Source: Polyangium jinanense (GTDB taxonomy: Bacteria; Myxococcota; Polyangia; Polyangiales; Polyangiaceae). From it: a stretch of DNA of 64,000 bases. Where the stretch lies: positions 982,730 to 1,046,729 of the forward strand of contig NZ_JAGTJJ010000002.1 of the NCBI RefSeq assembly GCF_028435365.1, read 5' to 3'. This document shows positions 19,115 through 28,859 of this stretch, piece after piece. Each line of letters begins with the position of its first letter. Position 1 is the stretch's first letter. A program made the position numbers and the translations under genes. The notes under the pieces were generated by a model. That model was not told the DNA's origin, searched no databases, and saw only the letters and a list, made by a program, of their open reading frames with translations.

Positions 19115-20446
19115 ATGCGCACGAAACGAACCATCTTCCTTTGCGCGTTCGCTGCTTTCTCTCTCAGCGGCGCCGCGCTCGGCGTGGGCTGCTCCGGCGG
19201 TGAGAACTCGGCCTCGGGTTCGGCGAACACGGGCGGCAACTCGTCCGGCTCGTCGCAGGGCGGCGGCGGCAATGGGCAGGGTGGTAATGGCGGCGACGGC
19301 GGCGGCGACATCAACTTCTTCGACGCCGGGGCCGGCGACGGCGCGCTCACCGAGGACAGCGCTTGCGTGAGCCAGAGCTCCGAGGCGACGCTCGTGAAGA
19401 AGCCGGTCGACATCATCATCGTGATCGACAACTCCGGCAGCATGGGCGACGAGATCGTCGGCGTTCAGAACAACATCAACCAGAACTTCGCGCAGATCAT
19501 CGAAAACAGCGGGCTCGATTATCGCGTCATCATGATCGCCAAGCACGGCAAGGCGGTCCCGGACGAGTCGGTCTGCATCGAGGCGCCGCTTTCCGGCATC
19601 CCCGCGGGCGGCTGCGAGACGCCTCCGGCGGCCCCCGTCAACAACGCGGGCAAATTCTACCATTACAACACCGAAATCGACAGCGTGAACTCGCTCTGCA
19701 AGGTCCTGTCGACGTTCACCACCGCCGAGCCGAGCGGCGGCGCCCCGACGGGCTGGCAGGAGTGGGTGCGGCCGGACTCGTTCAAGACGTTCATCGAGCT
19801 CACGGACGACCGCGTGGGCTGCTCGTTCGGAGGTGTGTCGTACAGCGACGGGAACACGGCGGCCGGCGGTGTCTCCGCCGCCGAGCAGTTCGACACGTCC
19901 CTGCTCGCGCTTTCGCCCGAGCATTTCGGGACGAAGGAGGCGCGGAATTATCGCTTCTACAGCATCGTCGCGATGGCATACAACGACCCGCAGACGAAGC
20001 CCTGGGAGCCGGCCGATCCGATCACGACCGCCGAGTGCCCGACCGCGGCGAACCCCGGCACCGGCTATCAAGCCCTCAGCGTGCTCACGGGCGGTCTCCG
20101 CTTCCCGCTTTGCGACACGACCTCGTACGACGTGGTGTTCCAGGCGATCGCCGAGGGCGTCGTCGCGGGCGCGCAGGTCTCCTGCGATTTCGCGATCCCC
20201 GATCCGCCCATGGGAACGACCGTCGATCTGAACAGCGTGGTCGTCGATTACACGCCCGGCGACATGTCGCCGAACAAGCAATTCAAGCAGGTCGCGGACG
20301 TGGCGGCATGCGCGCCGGAGTCGTTCTACATCGACAAGGATGCGAAGAAGATCATCCTCTGCCCGGATACCTGCGGGGTGGTCAAGAACGACGCCGCGGC
20401 CAAGATCGCCGTGCTCTTCGCCTGCGATCCGGGTGGCGCCAACTGA
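19115..20446 (+). CDS. von Willebrand factor A domain lipoprotein
   Basis: A 443-residue lipoprotein with signal peptide ending LGVGC, then a Gly/Ser/Asn-rich spacer to about residue 65. The vWA domain begins VDIIIVIDNSGSM, with MIDAS residues DNSGS at 105-109, and continues to about residue 350. The C-terminal part has paired cysteines (ADVAACAPESFY, ILCPDTCGVV, LFACDP). vWA lipoproteins bind metal-dependent protein partners at the surface; the partner is unknown. GGAGGA lies eight bases before the ATG at 19115. The next gene follows 16 bp later and is probably co-transcribed. Confidence 0.88.
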   Translation: MRTKRTIFLCAFAAFSLSGAALGVGCSGGENSASGSANTGGNSSGSSQGGGGNGQGGNGGDGGGDINFFDAGAGDGALTEDSACVSQSSEATLVKKPVDIIIVIDNSGSMGDEIVGVQNNINQNFAQIIENSGLDYRVIMIAKHGKAVPDESVCIEAPLSGIPAGGCETPPAAPVNNAGKFYHYNTEIDSVNSLCKVLSTFTTAEPSGGAPTGWQEWVRPDSFKTFIELTDDRVGCSFGGVSYSDGNTAAGGVSAAEQFDTSLLALSPEHFGTKEARNYRFYSIVAMAYNDPQTKPWEPADPITTAECPTAANPGTGYQALSVLTGGLRFPLCDTTSYDVVFQAIAEGVVAGAQVSCDFAIPDPPMGTTVDLNSVVVDYTPGDMSPNKQFKQVADVAACAPESFYIDKDAKKIILCPDTCGVVKNDAAAKIAVLFACDPGGAN

Positions 20447-20462
20447 GCGGATGAAGAGGACC

Positions 20463-21503
20463 ATGCTTCATCGAAATGCGATCGTCTTGGCCTCGGTCCT
20501 CGCCGGGTTTGTCCTGGCGTGTGGACCCGAGGCCACCAATGGCGCGGGCGGCTCGGGCGGCGCGGGCGGCACCGGCGGCGCGGGCGGCGCGGGCGGCGGC
20601 GGGACCGCGAAGGATCCGGCTGGACCCAAGGATCCTGATGCCGCGCTGAAAGCAGCGATCCTCATGGGGAGCTGCATCCCGGACGGCGGCATCGAGACCA
20701 TTCTCTGGGACATGTACTCGGAGCGCGGCGGCAGCCCCAACAAGCTCCAGGTACGCGATTACACGAAATGCCTCGCGAGCAAGACCAATGGCTGCAAGGG
20801 CGTGGAGGAGTGCCTCGGGCTGAAGGTCGACCTCTCCGGCCCCTGCATGCCCACGTGCACCGGCAACGTGTTCAAGGGGTGCGACGACCAGCTCGCGTTC
20901 ATGGGCGATTGCAGCGTGCTCGGCCTCACGTGCTCCGCGACCCAGGGGTGCGTCGACACGAGCGTCACCGCCGGGCCAGCCTGCAGCTACGACACGTTCG
21001 TGGAGACCTGCCAGGACGGGGTTCCCCGGGTGTGCGACGACGAAGTGGAGACGAACGGCCCGAGGTGCGCTGATTACGGGCTCGCTTGCAAGGATCTCCA
21101 GTTCGGCGGCGTCGGCTGCGCCGGGACGGGCGCGACGTGCCAGTCGGGCACGGAAAGCGGGCTCGGGATCTACTACGACTCGGGCCTGGGCTGCGACGGG
21201 CCGGAGCTGCGCGCCTGCATCAACGGGGGCGAGCAGGCCGTCGATTGCGGCACGCTCGCGAATGGTTTGACCTGCCAAACGTCGGGCGAGTCGAGCTTCT
21301 GCGGGTTCGCGGGCGAGTGTGATCCCACGCTCGGCGCCGACGCGACGTGCGAGGGTGATTCGGTCGTGGTCTGCAACGCTGGCCGGATCGACAAGGTCGA
21401 CTGCAAGACGCTCGGGTTCACCGGCTGCAACGCCACGTGGGGCCGCTGCAGCCCGAGCATCTACGACCAGTTCCCCGCGCCCCAGCCCCCTCCCGAGCCC
21501 TGA
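20463..21503 (+). CDS. Cysteine-rich lipoprotein
   Basis: A 346-residue exported protein of unknown function. The signal peptide ends in VLAC, and a Gly/Ala repeat linker follows. The mature part has more than 20 cysteines in recurrent short units with Cys about 8-15 residues apart (CMPTC, CDDQLAF-GDC, CADYGLAC, CDGPELRAC, GECDPTLGADATC), likely disulfide-bonded modules as in many myxobacterial surface proteins. The ATG at 20463 with GAGGA nearby is preferred over 20451. It forms a pair with the upstream vWA lipoprotein and abuts the convergent GMC gene end to end. Confidence 0.8.
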   Translation: MLHRNAIVLASVLAGFVLACGPEATNGAGGSGGAGGTGGAGGAGGGGTAKDPAGPKDPDAALKAAILMGSCIPDGGIETILWDMYSERGGSPNKLQVRDYTKCLASKTNGCKGVEECLGLKVDLSGPCMPTCTGNVFKGCDDQLAFMGDCSVLGLTCSATQGCVDTSVTAGPACSYDTFVETCQDGVPRVCDDEVETNGPRCADYGLACKDLQFGGVGCAGTGATCQSGTESGLGIYYDSGLGCDGPELRACINGGEQAVDCGTLANGLTCQTSGESSFCGFAGECDPTLGADATCEGDSVVVCNAGRIDKVDCKTLGFTGCNATWGRCSPSIYDQFPAPQPPPEP

Positions 21504-23024
21504 TCAGAGCCCCCCGTCCCGCAGCCACTCCCCGAATCGCTCGCCGATCATCAATGCCGTGACGTTCGTGTTCGTACTGACGATCGTCGGCATGATGCTC
21601 GCGTCCGCCACGACGAGGCCCGAGACGCCACGCACGTGGCCCCGTCCGTCGACGGCCGCCTCGGGATCCCCTTCCGGGCCCATCGGGACGGTGCCGGAAG
21701 GGTGATACCCGGAGCCGGAGCTCCATTCGATCCAGTGCGAGATTTCGGCTCGATTGCGGAGGACGCGATCGTTCGGCCAGAAAGGGACGACGAGGTCGCG
21801 CAGGGGTTTCGTGCGCGCGACCTGGCCGGCGAGCTCCATGGCCTCGACGGCGCAGGCGCGGTCGTCGGGGTGGGTGACCGTGTCGAGCTCGATGAGCGGT
21901 TTGGCGGAAGGATCGGCGCTCGTCCAGGTGATGCGGCCGTGGCCGCGGGGTTTGCCGACGCAGCAGGAGATGCCGACGAGCGGCATGTAATTGCCGGGCC
22001 AGGCGAAAAAGGAAAACGGCTGGAGCTGCATGTCGCTCGGGAAGGGGCTGCCCTCGGAGGTGTAACGCAGCACCGTTTGAATGAGCGGATGCTGGATGCT
22101 GGCGAATCCGTACGTTCGCGGGACGAAGAGCGCGAGGGAGCCCGGGTGATCGAAGAGGCGCGCGCCCACGGCCGGAAGGTCGGAGACGACGTCCACACCG
22201 AGCCGTTCGAGCAAGGCGCGTGGCCCGATCCCCGAACGAATGAGGATCCCCGGCGTGGCGATCGCTCCGGCCGAGAGGATGACCCGGTTCGTCGCGAGGA
22301 CTTCGATTTTGCCGTCGGTTTCGACCTCGAGGCCCGTGACTTTGGCATTGTGGAAGAGGACGCGGCGCACACTGGTCCGCGGCCGGAGTTTGAGGTTTTC
22401 CCGGCGGCGGACGTCGTCGTCGAGGTAACAACGCGCGGCGCTCATGCGGACGCCGCCGATCTTGTTCATGGGCTGCGGGCCGACGCCGAACGGGTCGGGG
22501 TCGTTTTGATCGGGGCAGGCCGGGAAGCCGAGGGCGCGGCAGGCTTCCATGAAGGCGACCTGGAACGGCGAGAGCTCTTCGGTCGAGTGGCGCCGGATCG
22601 GAATGGGGCCGCCGCGGCCGTGCCAGCGATTCTGGACGTCTTGATCGTCCTCGAGGCGTTTCAGCGCGGGCAAGCACCCGTCAAAACTCCACTCGGGCAG
22701 GCCGAGCGCCGCCCATTCGTCGTAATCGTAGGGCTGGCCGCGGAGCGCGATGCAGGTGTTCACCGCGGAGGAGCCGCCGACGACCTTGCCGCGCGGGTAC
22801 AGGAAGGGCTTGTGCCCGGGCATGGGCAGATAGGAAAAACCCCAGTCGTGGGCGGTCATCGAGTTGCGGGTGCCGTCCACGAGATCCGAGGGAAGCACCC
22901 CGCTCGGGGGATAGTCGGGCCCGGCCTCGACGAGCAGCACCTCACGATCCGCGCGTTCGGTCGCGCGGGCCGCGATGACCGCGCCGGACGAACCGGCGCC
23001 CACCACGATGGTCTCCGCTTGCAT
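21504..23024 (-). CDS. GMC-family FAD oxidoreductase
   Basis: A 506-residue glucose-methanol-choline family enzyme that oxidises an alcohol with FAD. The FAD motif VVGAGSSGAVIAARATE lies at residues 6-22, followed by the acidic EAGPDYPPSG. The central signature GGSSAVNTCIALRG is the GMC family site 1, and ILSAGAIATPGILIRSGIG is site 2. The C-terminus has the catalytic His in GYHPSGTVPMG and the NTNVTALMIGER block. Substrates of related enzymes include choline, aryl alcohols and aldoses; none can be assigned. Its stop touches the stop of the Cys-rich lipoprotein with no bases between. Confidence 0.93.
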   Translation of the reverse strand: MQAETIVVGAGSSGAVIAARATERADREVLLVEAGPDYPPSGVLPSDLVDGTRNSMTAHDWGFSYLPMPGHKPFLYPRGKVVGGSSAVNTCIALRGQPYDYDEWAALGLPEWSFDGCLPALKRLEDDQDVQNRWHGRGGPIPIRRHSTEELSPFQVAFMEACRALGFPACPDQNDPDPFGVGPQPMNKIGGVRMSAARCYLDDDVRRRENLKLRPRTSVRRVLFHNAKVTGLEVETDGKIEVLATNRVILSAGAIATPGILIRSGIGPRALLERLGVDVVSDLPAVGARLFDHPGSLALFVPRTYGFASIQHPLIQTVLRYTSEGSPFPSDMQLQPFSFFAWPGNYMPLVGISCCVGKPRGHGRITWTSADPSAKPLIELDTVTHPDDRACAVEAMELAGQVARTKPLRDLVVPFWPNDRVLRNRAEISHWIEWSSGSGYHPSGTVPMGPEGDPEAAVDGRGHVRGVSGLVVADASIMPTIVSTNTNVTALMIGERFGEWLRDGGL

Positions 23025-23095
23025 GGGCCCGAGCCTACCATTTTTCCGGAACGGTTCACGTCGCCCCGGACGCTCGGGTTCCGTGGCAAACGGTT

Positions 23096-25990
23096 TTACA
23101 GGAAGACCCGCTTTATCTCGGCGGCGAGGGGCTTTTCCGCCCAGCCAGAAGGCAAGTGCCCGAGGGCGACGCCGATCTTTCCGGCGGCGGAGGGGCGATC
23201 GGCGAGCGAGATGCCCGCGAGGGCCGCGGCGATCGGGGCCGGGAGGCCTTCGGGCGCAGGGTCGCCGTGGGGCATCGTGAGGAGCGCGAGGGCGAGGAGG
23301 GCGAGGAGGGCGAGGTGTTTGTCCTCGGAGGACAATCCCGCGAGCTTGCCGCGCAGGGTGACCGTGGTGCGGCGGAGCTCGGCCCGGAAGAGGCCCTCGC
23401 GGGCGGTATGGCCGCGGCCGACGAGGGCCGCGACGGCGGCGAGCGTGGCGCCGAGGTCGGCGTCGAAGAGGCCGTCGGCCTTTTGATGGAGGAGGAGCGC
23501 GCGGAGGCCTGCGTCGTCATCCGAGAGGCGCGGGGTCGGGGCCGGGGCGCGGAGCGGCGGCGGGGGTGCGACGACCTGGGCCACGCGGGTGCGCTCGTCG
23601 TGTTCATTGCCGCCGTCGAGCGGAGGCAATTTGCTGGCTTTCGCCGCAGGCGAGGGGGCAGGGACCCTGGGCGGCGGCTGCGGCGCGCCGGGCCGCGCAA
23701 GCGCGGGCGGCGGGACAAACCCACCGCCCGGCGGCGCGGCCATGGCAGGCGGCGGGGGCACGTAGACGTTCGAGCGGAACATGACGGCGTCTTCCTCGGC
23801 GGCGTTCGCGGGCATGGGCAGGGTGACCGGGACCTTTCCTTCGATCGTCACCTTGCGATCTTCCGGATTCACGCCGACGAGCGCGACCTTGCGGTTCACC
23901 AGGCCAAACGTGGTGCCGAGGCCTTCGAGCGTGTCGTCGTCGTCCGGATCGAATCGATACGTGAGCCGCTTGTTGCGAAGCAGCGCCCAGAGCGTGGCCG
24001 CGCCCTCGGCGCGCGCGTCCGCGGGCACGGTGAGCTCGAGGGCGACGCGCTCCTCCTCGCCGTCCGCGCGTTGTCCGAGGAGCACGAGGCGATCACCCGG
24101 CTCGATCTTGCCGCGGAACGCGAAGAGGACCGGCTCGGCGGCGAAGAGGTCGAGGGGGCTCGGGGGTTCGAGCATCTTCGGGCTCTTGCGCTCGCCGTCG
24201 CGCTCGACGAGCACACGAATGCCCGTCCAGAGGGGCGCGGTGATCGCATTCTTGAGCCGCACGAGCGCGCGTTCGAGGTCCTCGTTCGTCGCGACGGGCA
24301 TGTACGTGCCGCCGCCGAGTTGCGCGAGCTCGGCGAGCATCGAATGCTGGACGGAGTCGCCGATGCCGAGCACGTGCAGGCGCGTGTCGATGAGCTTTTC
24401 CTTGGCGGTTTTGAGCACGTTCGCCGCGTTCGCCACGTCGCCGTCGGTCATGAAGACGACGATCCGCAGCCGGTACGTCTGGTCGGGCGGCGTGGGGTTC
24501 GGGAAGGCAACCGCGACGTCGGTGCCGAGCCGCGCCGAGAGCGCCGCGCGAATGGCCATGGACGCCTCGGTGCCGCCACGCGCCGTGATGCGGCCGATGA
24601 AATCGTCCGCGGCCTTCAGGTGTTCGTCGTCGAAGGGGACGGGCGAGACCGCGAGCGCTTCGAGGTTGTTGTCGAACGCGATGACGTTGAAGCGATCCTC
24701 GGGTCCGAGCGAGCGCAAGGCGCCGCGTACGGCGCGGATGGCCGATTGCATGGGCGCGCCGCCCATCGAGCCGGAGCGATCGACGAGGAAGAGCACGGAG
24801 CGCGGAATGACGGGGCCTTCGTCCGCGAACGCCGGCGGGACAATGCCGATCGCGGTCGAGGGGCCATTTTGATCGGGGCCGTCCGTCGCGTCGTGGCGGA
24901 TCCACACGGCGGGTTTTTCGCCGCGCGGCCGGTTGATGAACTCGAGCTGCACATCGCGGTCGAGCGGGGCGTCGTGCACCTCGATGGTCCGCGCGCGCGG
25001 GCCGGCCTGCGAGATGCGCGTGGGGTGCGAGGTGCAGCGAAAGCTCGCGGGTTCGTCCGGGCCATCCTCGATCGTGACGTTGACGCGGGCCCGCGCCGCG
25101 AGCGTCGTCGGCCGGGGACGAGCGAGCGCGGCGACCTCGGTCTCCGTGACTTTCGCCGCGTCCTCCACGTACCGCGGCATGTACGTGAGCGGGACGATGA
25201 GGCGGTGGCCGTCGGCGATCGGCAAGAGCATCTGATCGACCGTGAGCGTGACTTCGACGTCCTCGCCGGGCTCGATCGGCGCGATTCGCAATCGCGCGAG
25301 GTCCTCGCCCTCGGATTCGCCGATCGCGGCCGATTGCCCGGCCTGCACGGCGCGCTCGTACTCGGCGCGCGCCCGCCCACGCGCGCGGATTTGGCCCTCG
25401 ATCGTGCGGCTGCCGAGTTTGACGACGAGCTCGCGCAACGCGGCCATGGGCGGGAGCGGAAAGACGAGGTCGCCTTCCAGCGTGCGGCCGAGGTCGTTGT
25501 GGAACGTGACGACGAGGCGGGCCCGCGAGAGGAGGCTATCGACGTGGACGTCGGCGCGGGCAGCGCGCACGGAGAGGTAATCGCCCTCTTTCGCGTCGGA
25601 GAGGAGCACGCCGTTTTCGTTCGGGGCGGGCTTTTTCGGCTGCTTTCGTCGTTTTTGCGGTTTGCCCCAGGACGCCTTTCGCGGGTGGGTCCAGACCTCG
25701 GGCGCGGCCTCGATGCGCAGGCATGTGTCACAGATCTCGATCACGTCGCCGGGCGCGAGGTCGAGCGGCTTCTGGATCTGTTCGGCATTGACGAACGTGC
25801 CATTCGTCGAGCCGAGATCCTCGATGCGGATCGTGCCGTCCTGCCATTCGATCCGGGCATGCTTGCGCGAGGCGCCGTTCGATCCGATGAGGACGTCGCA
25901 TTGCTGCCCGCGGCCGAGCAGGATGCTCGGCTTGTCGTACGCGTCGCGCGTCTCTTTCCCCCTGGCCCCCTCGACGACCACCGTGAACAT
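23096..25990 (-). CDS. FHA-VIT-vWA domain protein
   Basis: A 964-residue, apparently cytoplasmic, signalling or scaffold protein. Residues 1-95 form an FHA domain (LLGRGQQCD, GASRKHARI, GSTNGTFVN) that binds phosphothreonine. Residues about 130-270 are a VIT domain and 390-580 a vWA domain with MIDAS DRSGS (404-408), the pair found in inter-alpha-trypsin-inhibitor heavy chains and many bacterial proteins. A Pro-rich linker (about 745-800) leads to a helical C-terminal domain. There is no signal peptide. GAGGAGGC precedes the ATG at 25990. The FHA domain makes it a potential target of the many Ser/Thr kinases in this genome. Confidence 0.9.
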   Translation of the reverse strand: MFTVVVEGARGKETRDAYDKPSILLGRGQQCDVLIGSNGASRKHARIEWQDGTIRIEDLGSTNGTFVNAEQIQKPLDLAPGDVIEICDTCLRIEAAPEVWTHPRKASWGKPQKRRKQPKKPAPNENGVLLSDAKEGDYLSVRAARADVHVDSLLSRARLVVTFHNDLGRTLEGDLVFPLPPMAALRELVVKLGSRTIEGQIRARGRARAEYERAVQAGQSAAIGESEGEDLARLRIAPIEPGEDVEVTLTVDQMLLPIADGHRLIVPLTYMPRYVEDAAKVTETEVAALARPRPTTLAARARVNVTIEDGPDEPASFRCTSHPTRISQAGPRARTIEVHDAPLDRDVQLEFINRPRGEKPAVWIRHDATDGPDQNGPSTAIGIVPPAFADEGPVIPRSVLFLVDRSGSMGGAPMQSAIRAVRGALRSLGPEDRFNVIAFDNNLEALAVSPVPFDDEHLKAADDFIGRITARGGTEASMAIRAALSARLGTDVAVAFPNPTPPDQTYRLRIVVFMTDGDVANAANVLKTAKEKLIDTRLHVLGIGDSVQHSMLAELAQLGGGTYMPVATNEDLERALVRLKNAITAPLWTGIRVLVERDGERKSPKMLEPPSPLDLFAAEPVLFAFRGKIEPGDRLVLLGQRADGEEERVALELTVPADARAEGAATLWALLRNKRLTYRFDPDDDDTLEGLGTTFGLVNRKVALVGVNPEDRKVTIEGKVPVTLPMPANAAEEDAVMFRSNVYVPPPPAMAAPPGGGFVPPPALARPGAPQPPPRVPAPSPAAKASKLPPLDGGNEHDERTRVAQVVAPPPPLRAPAPTPRLSDDDAGLRALLLHQKADGLFDADLGATLAAVAALVGRGHTAREGLFRAELRRTTVTLRGKLAGLSSEDKHLALLALLALALLTMPHGDPAPEGLPAPIAAALAGISLADRPSAAGKIGVALGHLPSGWAEKPLAAEIKRVFL

Positions 25991-26067
25991 GCCCGCCTCC
26001 TCACACACGCATTTCAGGATCGGTTCGCGGCGTCAAGGGTTGACGCGCAGAGCAAGGGCTTCCTAGC

Positions 26068-27603
26068 ATGCTCGCAATGCTGGCCGAACGCCTCGGGACC
26101 GCTGAAAAAACGGGCAAGCTCGATCTGCGTGGCCTCGTGCTCGGACAGGTCCCGCCCGCGATCCGCGCGCTCCGGAACCTCGTCGAGCTCGATCTCGGGA
26201 GCAATGCCCTCGCGGAGGTGCCCGCGTGGCTCGGCGAGCTCACGTCGCTCGAAGTCCTCCGGCTCGAACGCAACGCCCTCGAAGATCTGCCCCGCAAGCT
26301 CGGGCGGCTCGACAAGCTGCGCGTCCTCGAGCTCAGCCACAACAAGCTCCCCGAGGTGCCCTCGTTCGTCGCGGATCTGCCGGCGCTCGCGTCGCTCGAC
26401 CTCGCCCAGAACCGCATCGCGTCCGTGCCGCGGTGGCTCGCGGACCGGAAGGCGCTCCGGGCGCTCGCGCTCGGGAAGAACCCGCTCGAAGCGTTCCCCG
26501 AGCCGGTGCTCGCGCTCTCGGGCCTCGCGGAGCTCGGGCTGTCGGGGCTCGGGTTCGAGGCGCTGCCGGGGGATCTCGGCGCGCTTTCGGCGCTCCGGAA
26601 GCTCGACCTCGGGGACAACCGGCTCTCGGGGCTGCCCGCGTCGATCGGCAGGCTCGGCGCGCTCGCGGCGCTCGTGCTGCGCGGAAATCGGCTCACGGAG
26701 CTGCCGCCCATGCTTCCGGCCCTCCGGCTGCGCGCGCTCGATGTGTCGGGCAACCGCATCGGCACACTGCCGCTCGCAGGGCACGCGTGGGACGAGATGG
26801 AGGCGCTCGAGCTCGGCGACAACCCGCTCGTCGTGTTGCCCGAGGAGGTCGCGGCGTTCGGCGCGCTCGCGCGGCTCGACCTGCGAAACACGTGGCTCGA
26901 GAGCCTGCCCGATACGCTCGCGCGCCTCACCGGGCTCCGGACGTTGCTTCTCGCCGGATCACCCGTGGGGCTGCGCGACGGAAAACCCCCGGACGTGATC
27001 TTCACGCTGGAGGGGCTCGAGGAGCTCGATCTGTCGCTCACGGGGATCACGGTGCTGCCCGAGGCGCTCGCCTGGCTCTCGCGTCTCAAATTCTTGTGGC
27101 TGCAAGGAAATCCGCTCGCGAATATCCCGGCCGCGTTGCGGTCGATGTCGCACATCGAAGAGATCGACCTGACGGACACGCCGTTCGGCCGGACCGACGA
27201 GGTCGAGGCGCTGACGCTCGCGCTGCCGAGGACACGTGTAGTGTGCGTCGATTGGGCGGCGACGTACCGGTCGATGCTGGAGGATATCTACATCCTGCGG
27301 GATGATACGGGGCTCGACGATGTCGAGATCGCCAAGTGGGTGATCGCACGCGAGCGCGGGGGGCGTTTGCCGGCGGCAGGGCGGCTGCGGCCGGTGGACG
27401 AGGAGGTGCTCGAGCGGCTGCACGCGCTGGTGTTCGTGCAGGCGCCGCGGCGGCGCGTGACGACGCGGGGCGCGGTGGGGGTGCTGATCGAGCTCGTGGC
27501 GAAGGATCAGCTCGGCTGGCACGAGGTGCTGGAGCAGCTGCTCGACGGCGCGCAAGCGAGCGGCGGGACGAAGAGTCGTCGTAGCGGAGACACGGGTCGA
27601 TGA
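26068..27603 (+). CDS. Leucine-rich-repeat protein
   Basis: A 511-residue protein with about 15 LRR units between residues 15 and 385, each about 23 residues, of the pattern LxxLxLxxNxLxxLPxxLxxL (for example LDLGSNALAEVPAWLGEL). These form a horseshoe for protein binding. The C-terminal 120 residues are a different helical domain (DDTGLDDVEIAKWVIARERGG, then LIELVAKDQLGWHEVLEQLL) that was not recognised. There is no signal peptide. The stop overlaps the next start (ATGA at 27600), so it is translationally coupled to the PAS-STAS protein and may be its binding partner. An ATG at 26077 is an equally possible start. Confidence 0.9.
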   Translation: MLAMLAERLGTAEKTGKLDLRGLVLGQVPPAIRALRNLVELDLGSNALAEVPAWLGELTSLEVLRLERNALEDLPRKLGRLDKLRVLELSHNKLPEVPSFVADLPALASLDLAQNRIASVPRWLADRKALRALALGKNPLEAFPEPVLALSGLAELGLSGLGFEALPGDLGALSALRKLDLGDNRLSGLPASIGRLGALAALVLRGNRLTELPPMLPALRLRALDVSGNRIGTLPLAGHAWDEMEALELGDNPLVVLPEEVAAFGALARLDLRNTWLESLPDTLARLTGLRTLLLAGSPVGLRDGKPPDVIFTLEGLEELDLSLTGITVLPEALAWLSRLKFLWLQGNPLANIPAALRSMSHIEEIDLTDTPFGRTDEVEALTLALPRTRVVCVDWAATYRSMLEDIYILRDDTGLDDVEIAKWVIARERGGRLPAAGRLRPVDEEVLERLHALVFVQAPRRRVTTRGAVGVLIELVAKDQLGWHEVLEQLLDGAQASGGTKSRRSGDTGR

Positions 27604-28859
27604 AGGACGACGCGACGCGGATCGCGGAGCTCGAAGCAGAGGTCCGGGTGCTCCGCGCGCGCGTCGCGGAGCTCGAAGCAAAGGCCGCGGGAAGACCGGC
27701 TTCCGCCGAGGTGAGCTTCGACGAGGCGTTCATCGGGTCGCTCGGGCGGGCGACGATCGGCTGGAACCTCGAAGGGCTCGTGACGCGCTGGAGCGAGGAG
27801 GCAGCGCGGCTGCTCGGCTATTCGCGCCAGCAGGCGCTGGGGATGCTGATCACGGACCTGATGGGCACCCACAAGCGGACGCCGGAGGAGCTTCGGCAAT
27901 GGGCCGATCGAATGATGTCGCAGCCGACGGCGACGATGCGGGCCCAGTACATGACGAGCGACGGGCGGGCCCTCCAGGTGCAATGGTCGCACACGGTGCT
28001 GTGCGATGCGGAGGGGCAGCCGACGGAGGTCTTGTCGGAGGTCGAGGACGTGACCGATCAGCAGGCGACGGAGCGCGCGCTGCGCGATAGCCAGCGGCTT
28101 TTGCTCGCGGTGCTCGACAACACGCCGAGCTACGTGTTCGTCAAGGACATGCAGGGGCGGTTCTTGCTCGTCAATCGGCAGGTCGAGGCGTACCTCGGGA
28201 AATCACGCGCCGAAATCGCGGGATTGACCGATTACGACATTTTTTCGCGCGACGTGGCCGCGTTTTTCCACCGGCAGGACGAGGAGGCGCTCCGGACGGG
28301 CCGCGCCATGCAGTACGAGCAGACCTTGCCCTCGCCGGACGGGCCGCTCTCGTACCTGGCGCTGAAGTTCCCCGTGCTCGACGCGCAGGCAAACCCGATG
28401 GCGATCGCGGTGATCTGCACGGACATCACGGAGCGCCGGCGCGCCGAGGAGGAGCAAGCCCTGCTGCGCGATCAGGTGATCGAGGCGCAGAAGGCCGCGC
28501 TGCGGGAGCTGTCGACGCCACTGATGCCGCTCGCCGAGGGGGTCGTGGCGCTGCCGCTCGTGGGGGCGATCGATGCGCAGCGGGCCGAGGAGATCATGGA
28601 TACGCTGCTCGATGGCGTGAACCGGTACGGGGCGCATACGGCGATCCTCGACGTGACGGGGGTCCGGAACATGGACATCGACGTCGCGGGCGCGCTCGTG
28701 CGGGCGGCGCGCGCGGCCGAGCTGCTCGGGGCGCGCGTGGTGATCACGGGGATCCGCGGGGAGTTGGCGCAGACGCTCGTGCACCTCGGCGAGGGCTTCG
28801 GCGGCCTCACCACGCGCTCGACGCTGCGGGCGGGGATCGCCTGGGCGCTCAGGCGTTGA
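27600..28859 (+). CDS. RsbR-like PAS-PAS-STAS sensor protein
   Basis: A 419-residue protein. A coiled coil (residues 5-35) precedes PAS 1 (about 40-155, ending EVEDVTDQQ) and PAS 2 (about 160-280, ending VICTDITERRRAEEE). A helical linker and a STAS domain (about 300-415) follow. The STAS part has LDVTGV and GELAQTLVHLG, keeping threonines at the positions equivalent to Thr171 and Thr205 of Bacillus RsbR, which RsbT phosphorylates. It is therefore likely a stressosome-type sensor for light, redox or small molecules. No RsbS, RsbT or RsbU gene is next to it. It is coupled to the LRR gene upstream and overlaps the convergent thioesterase gene by 11 bp. Confidence 0.9.
   Translation: MKDDATRIAELEAEVRVLRARVAELEAKAAGRPASAEVSFDEAFIGSLGRATIGWNLEGLVTRWSEEAARLLGYSRQQALGMLITDLMGTHKRTPEELRQWADRMMSQPTATMRAQYMTSDGRALQVQWSHTVLCDAEGQPTEVLSEVEDVTDQQATERALRDSQRLLLAVLDNTPSYVFVKDMQGRFLLVNRQVEAYLGKSRAEIAGLTDYDIFSRDVAAFFHRQDEEALRTGRAMQYEQTLPSPDGPLSYLALKFPVLDAQANPMAIAVICTDITERRRAEEEQALLRDQVIEAQKAALRELSTPLMPLAEGVVALPLVGAIDAQRAEEIMDTLLDGVNRYGAHTAILDVTGVRNMDIDVAGALVRAARAAELLGARVVITGIRGELAQTLVHLGEGFGGLTTRSTLRAGIAWALRR

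Noticed and set aside
21504..23024. Secondary-metabolite cluster around the GMC oxidoreductase
   Set aside because: No synthase, carrier protein or tailoring genes are adjacent; its neighbours are lipoproteins and an FHA-vWA protein.
23156..26998. A 1280-codon plus-strand reading frame
   Set aside because: It is the antisense of the FHA-VIT-vWA gene and then an out-of-frame read of the LRR gene; both true frames have unmistakable domains.
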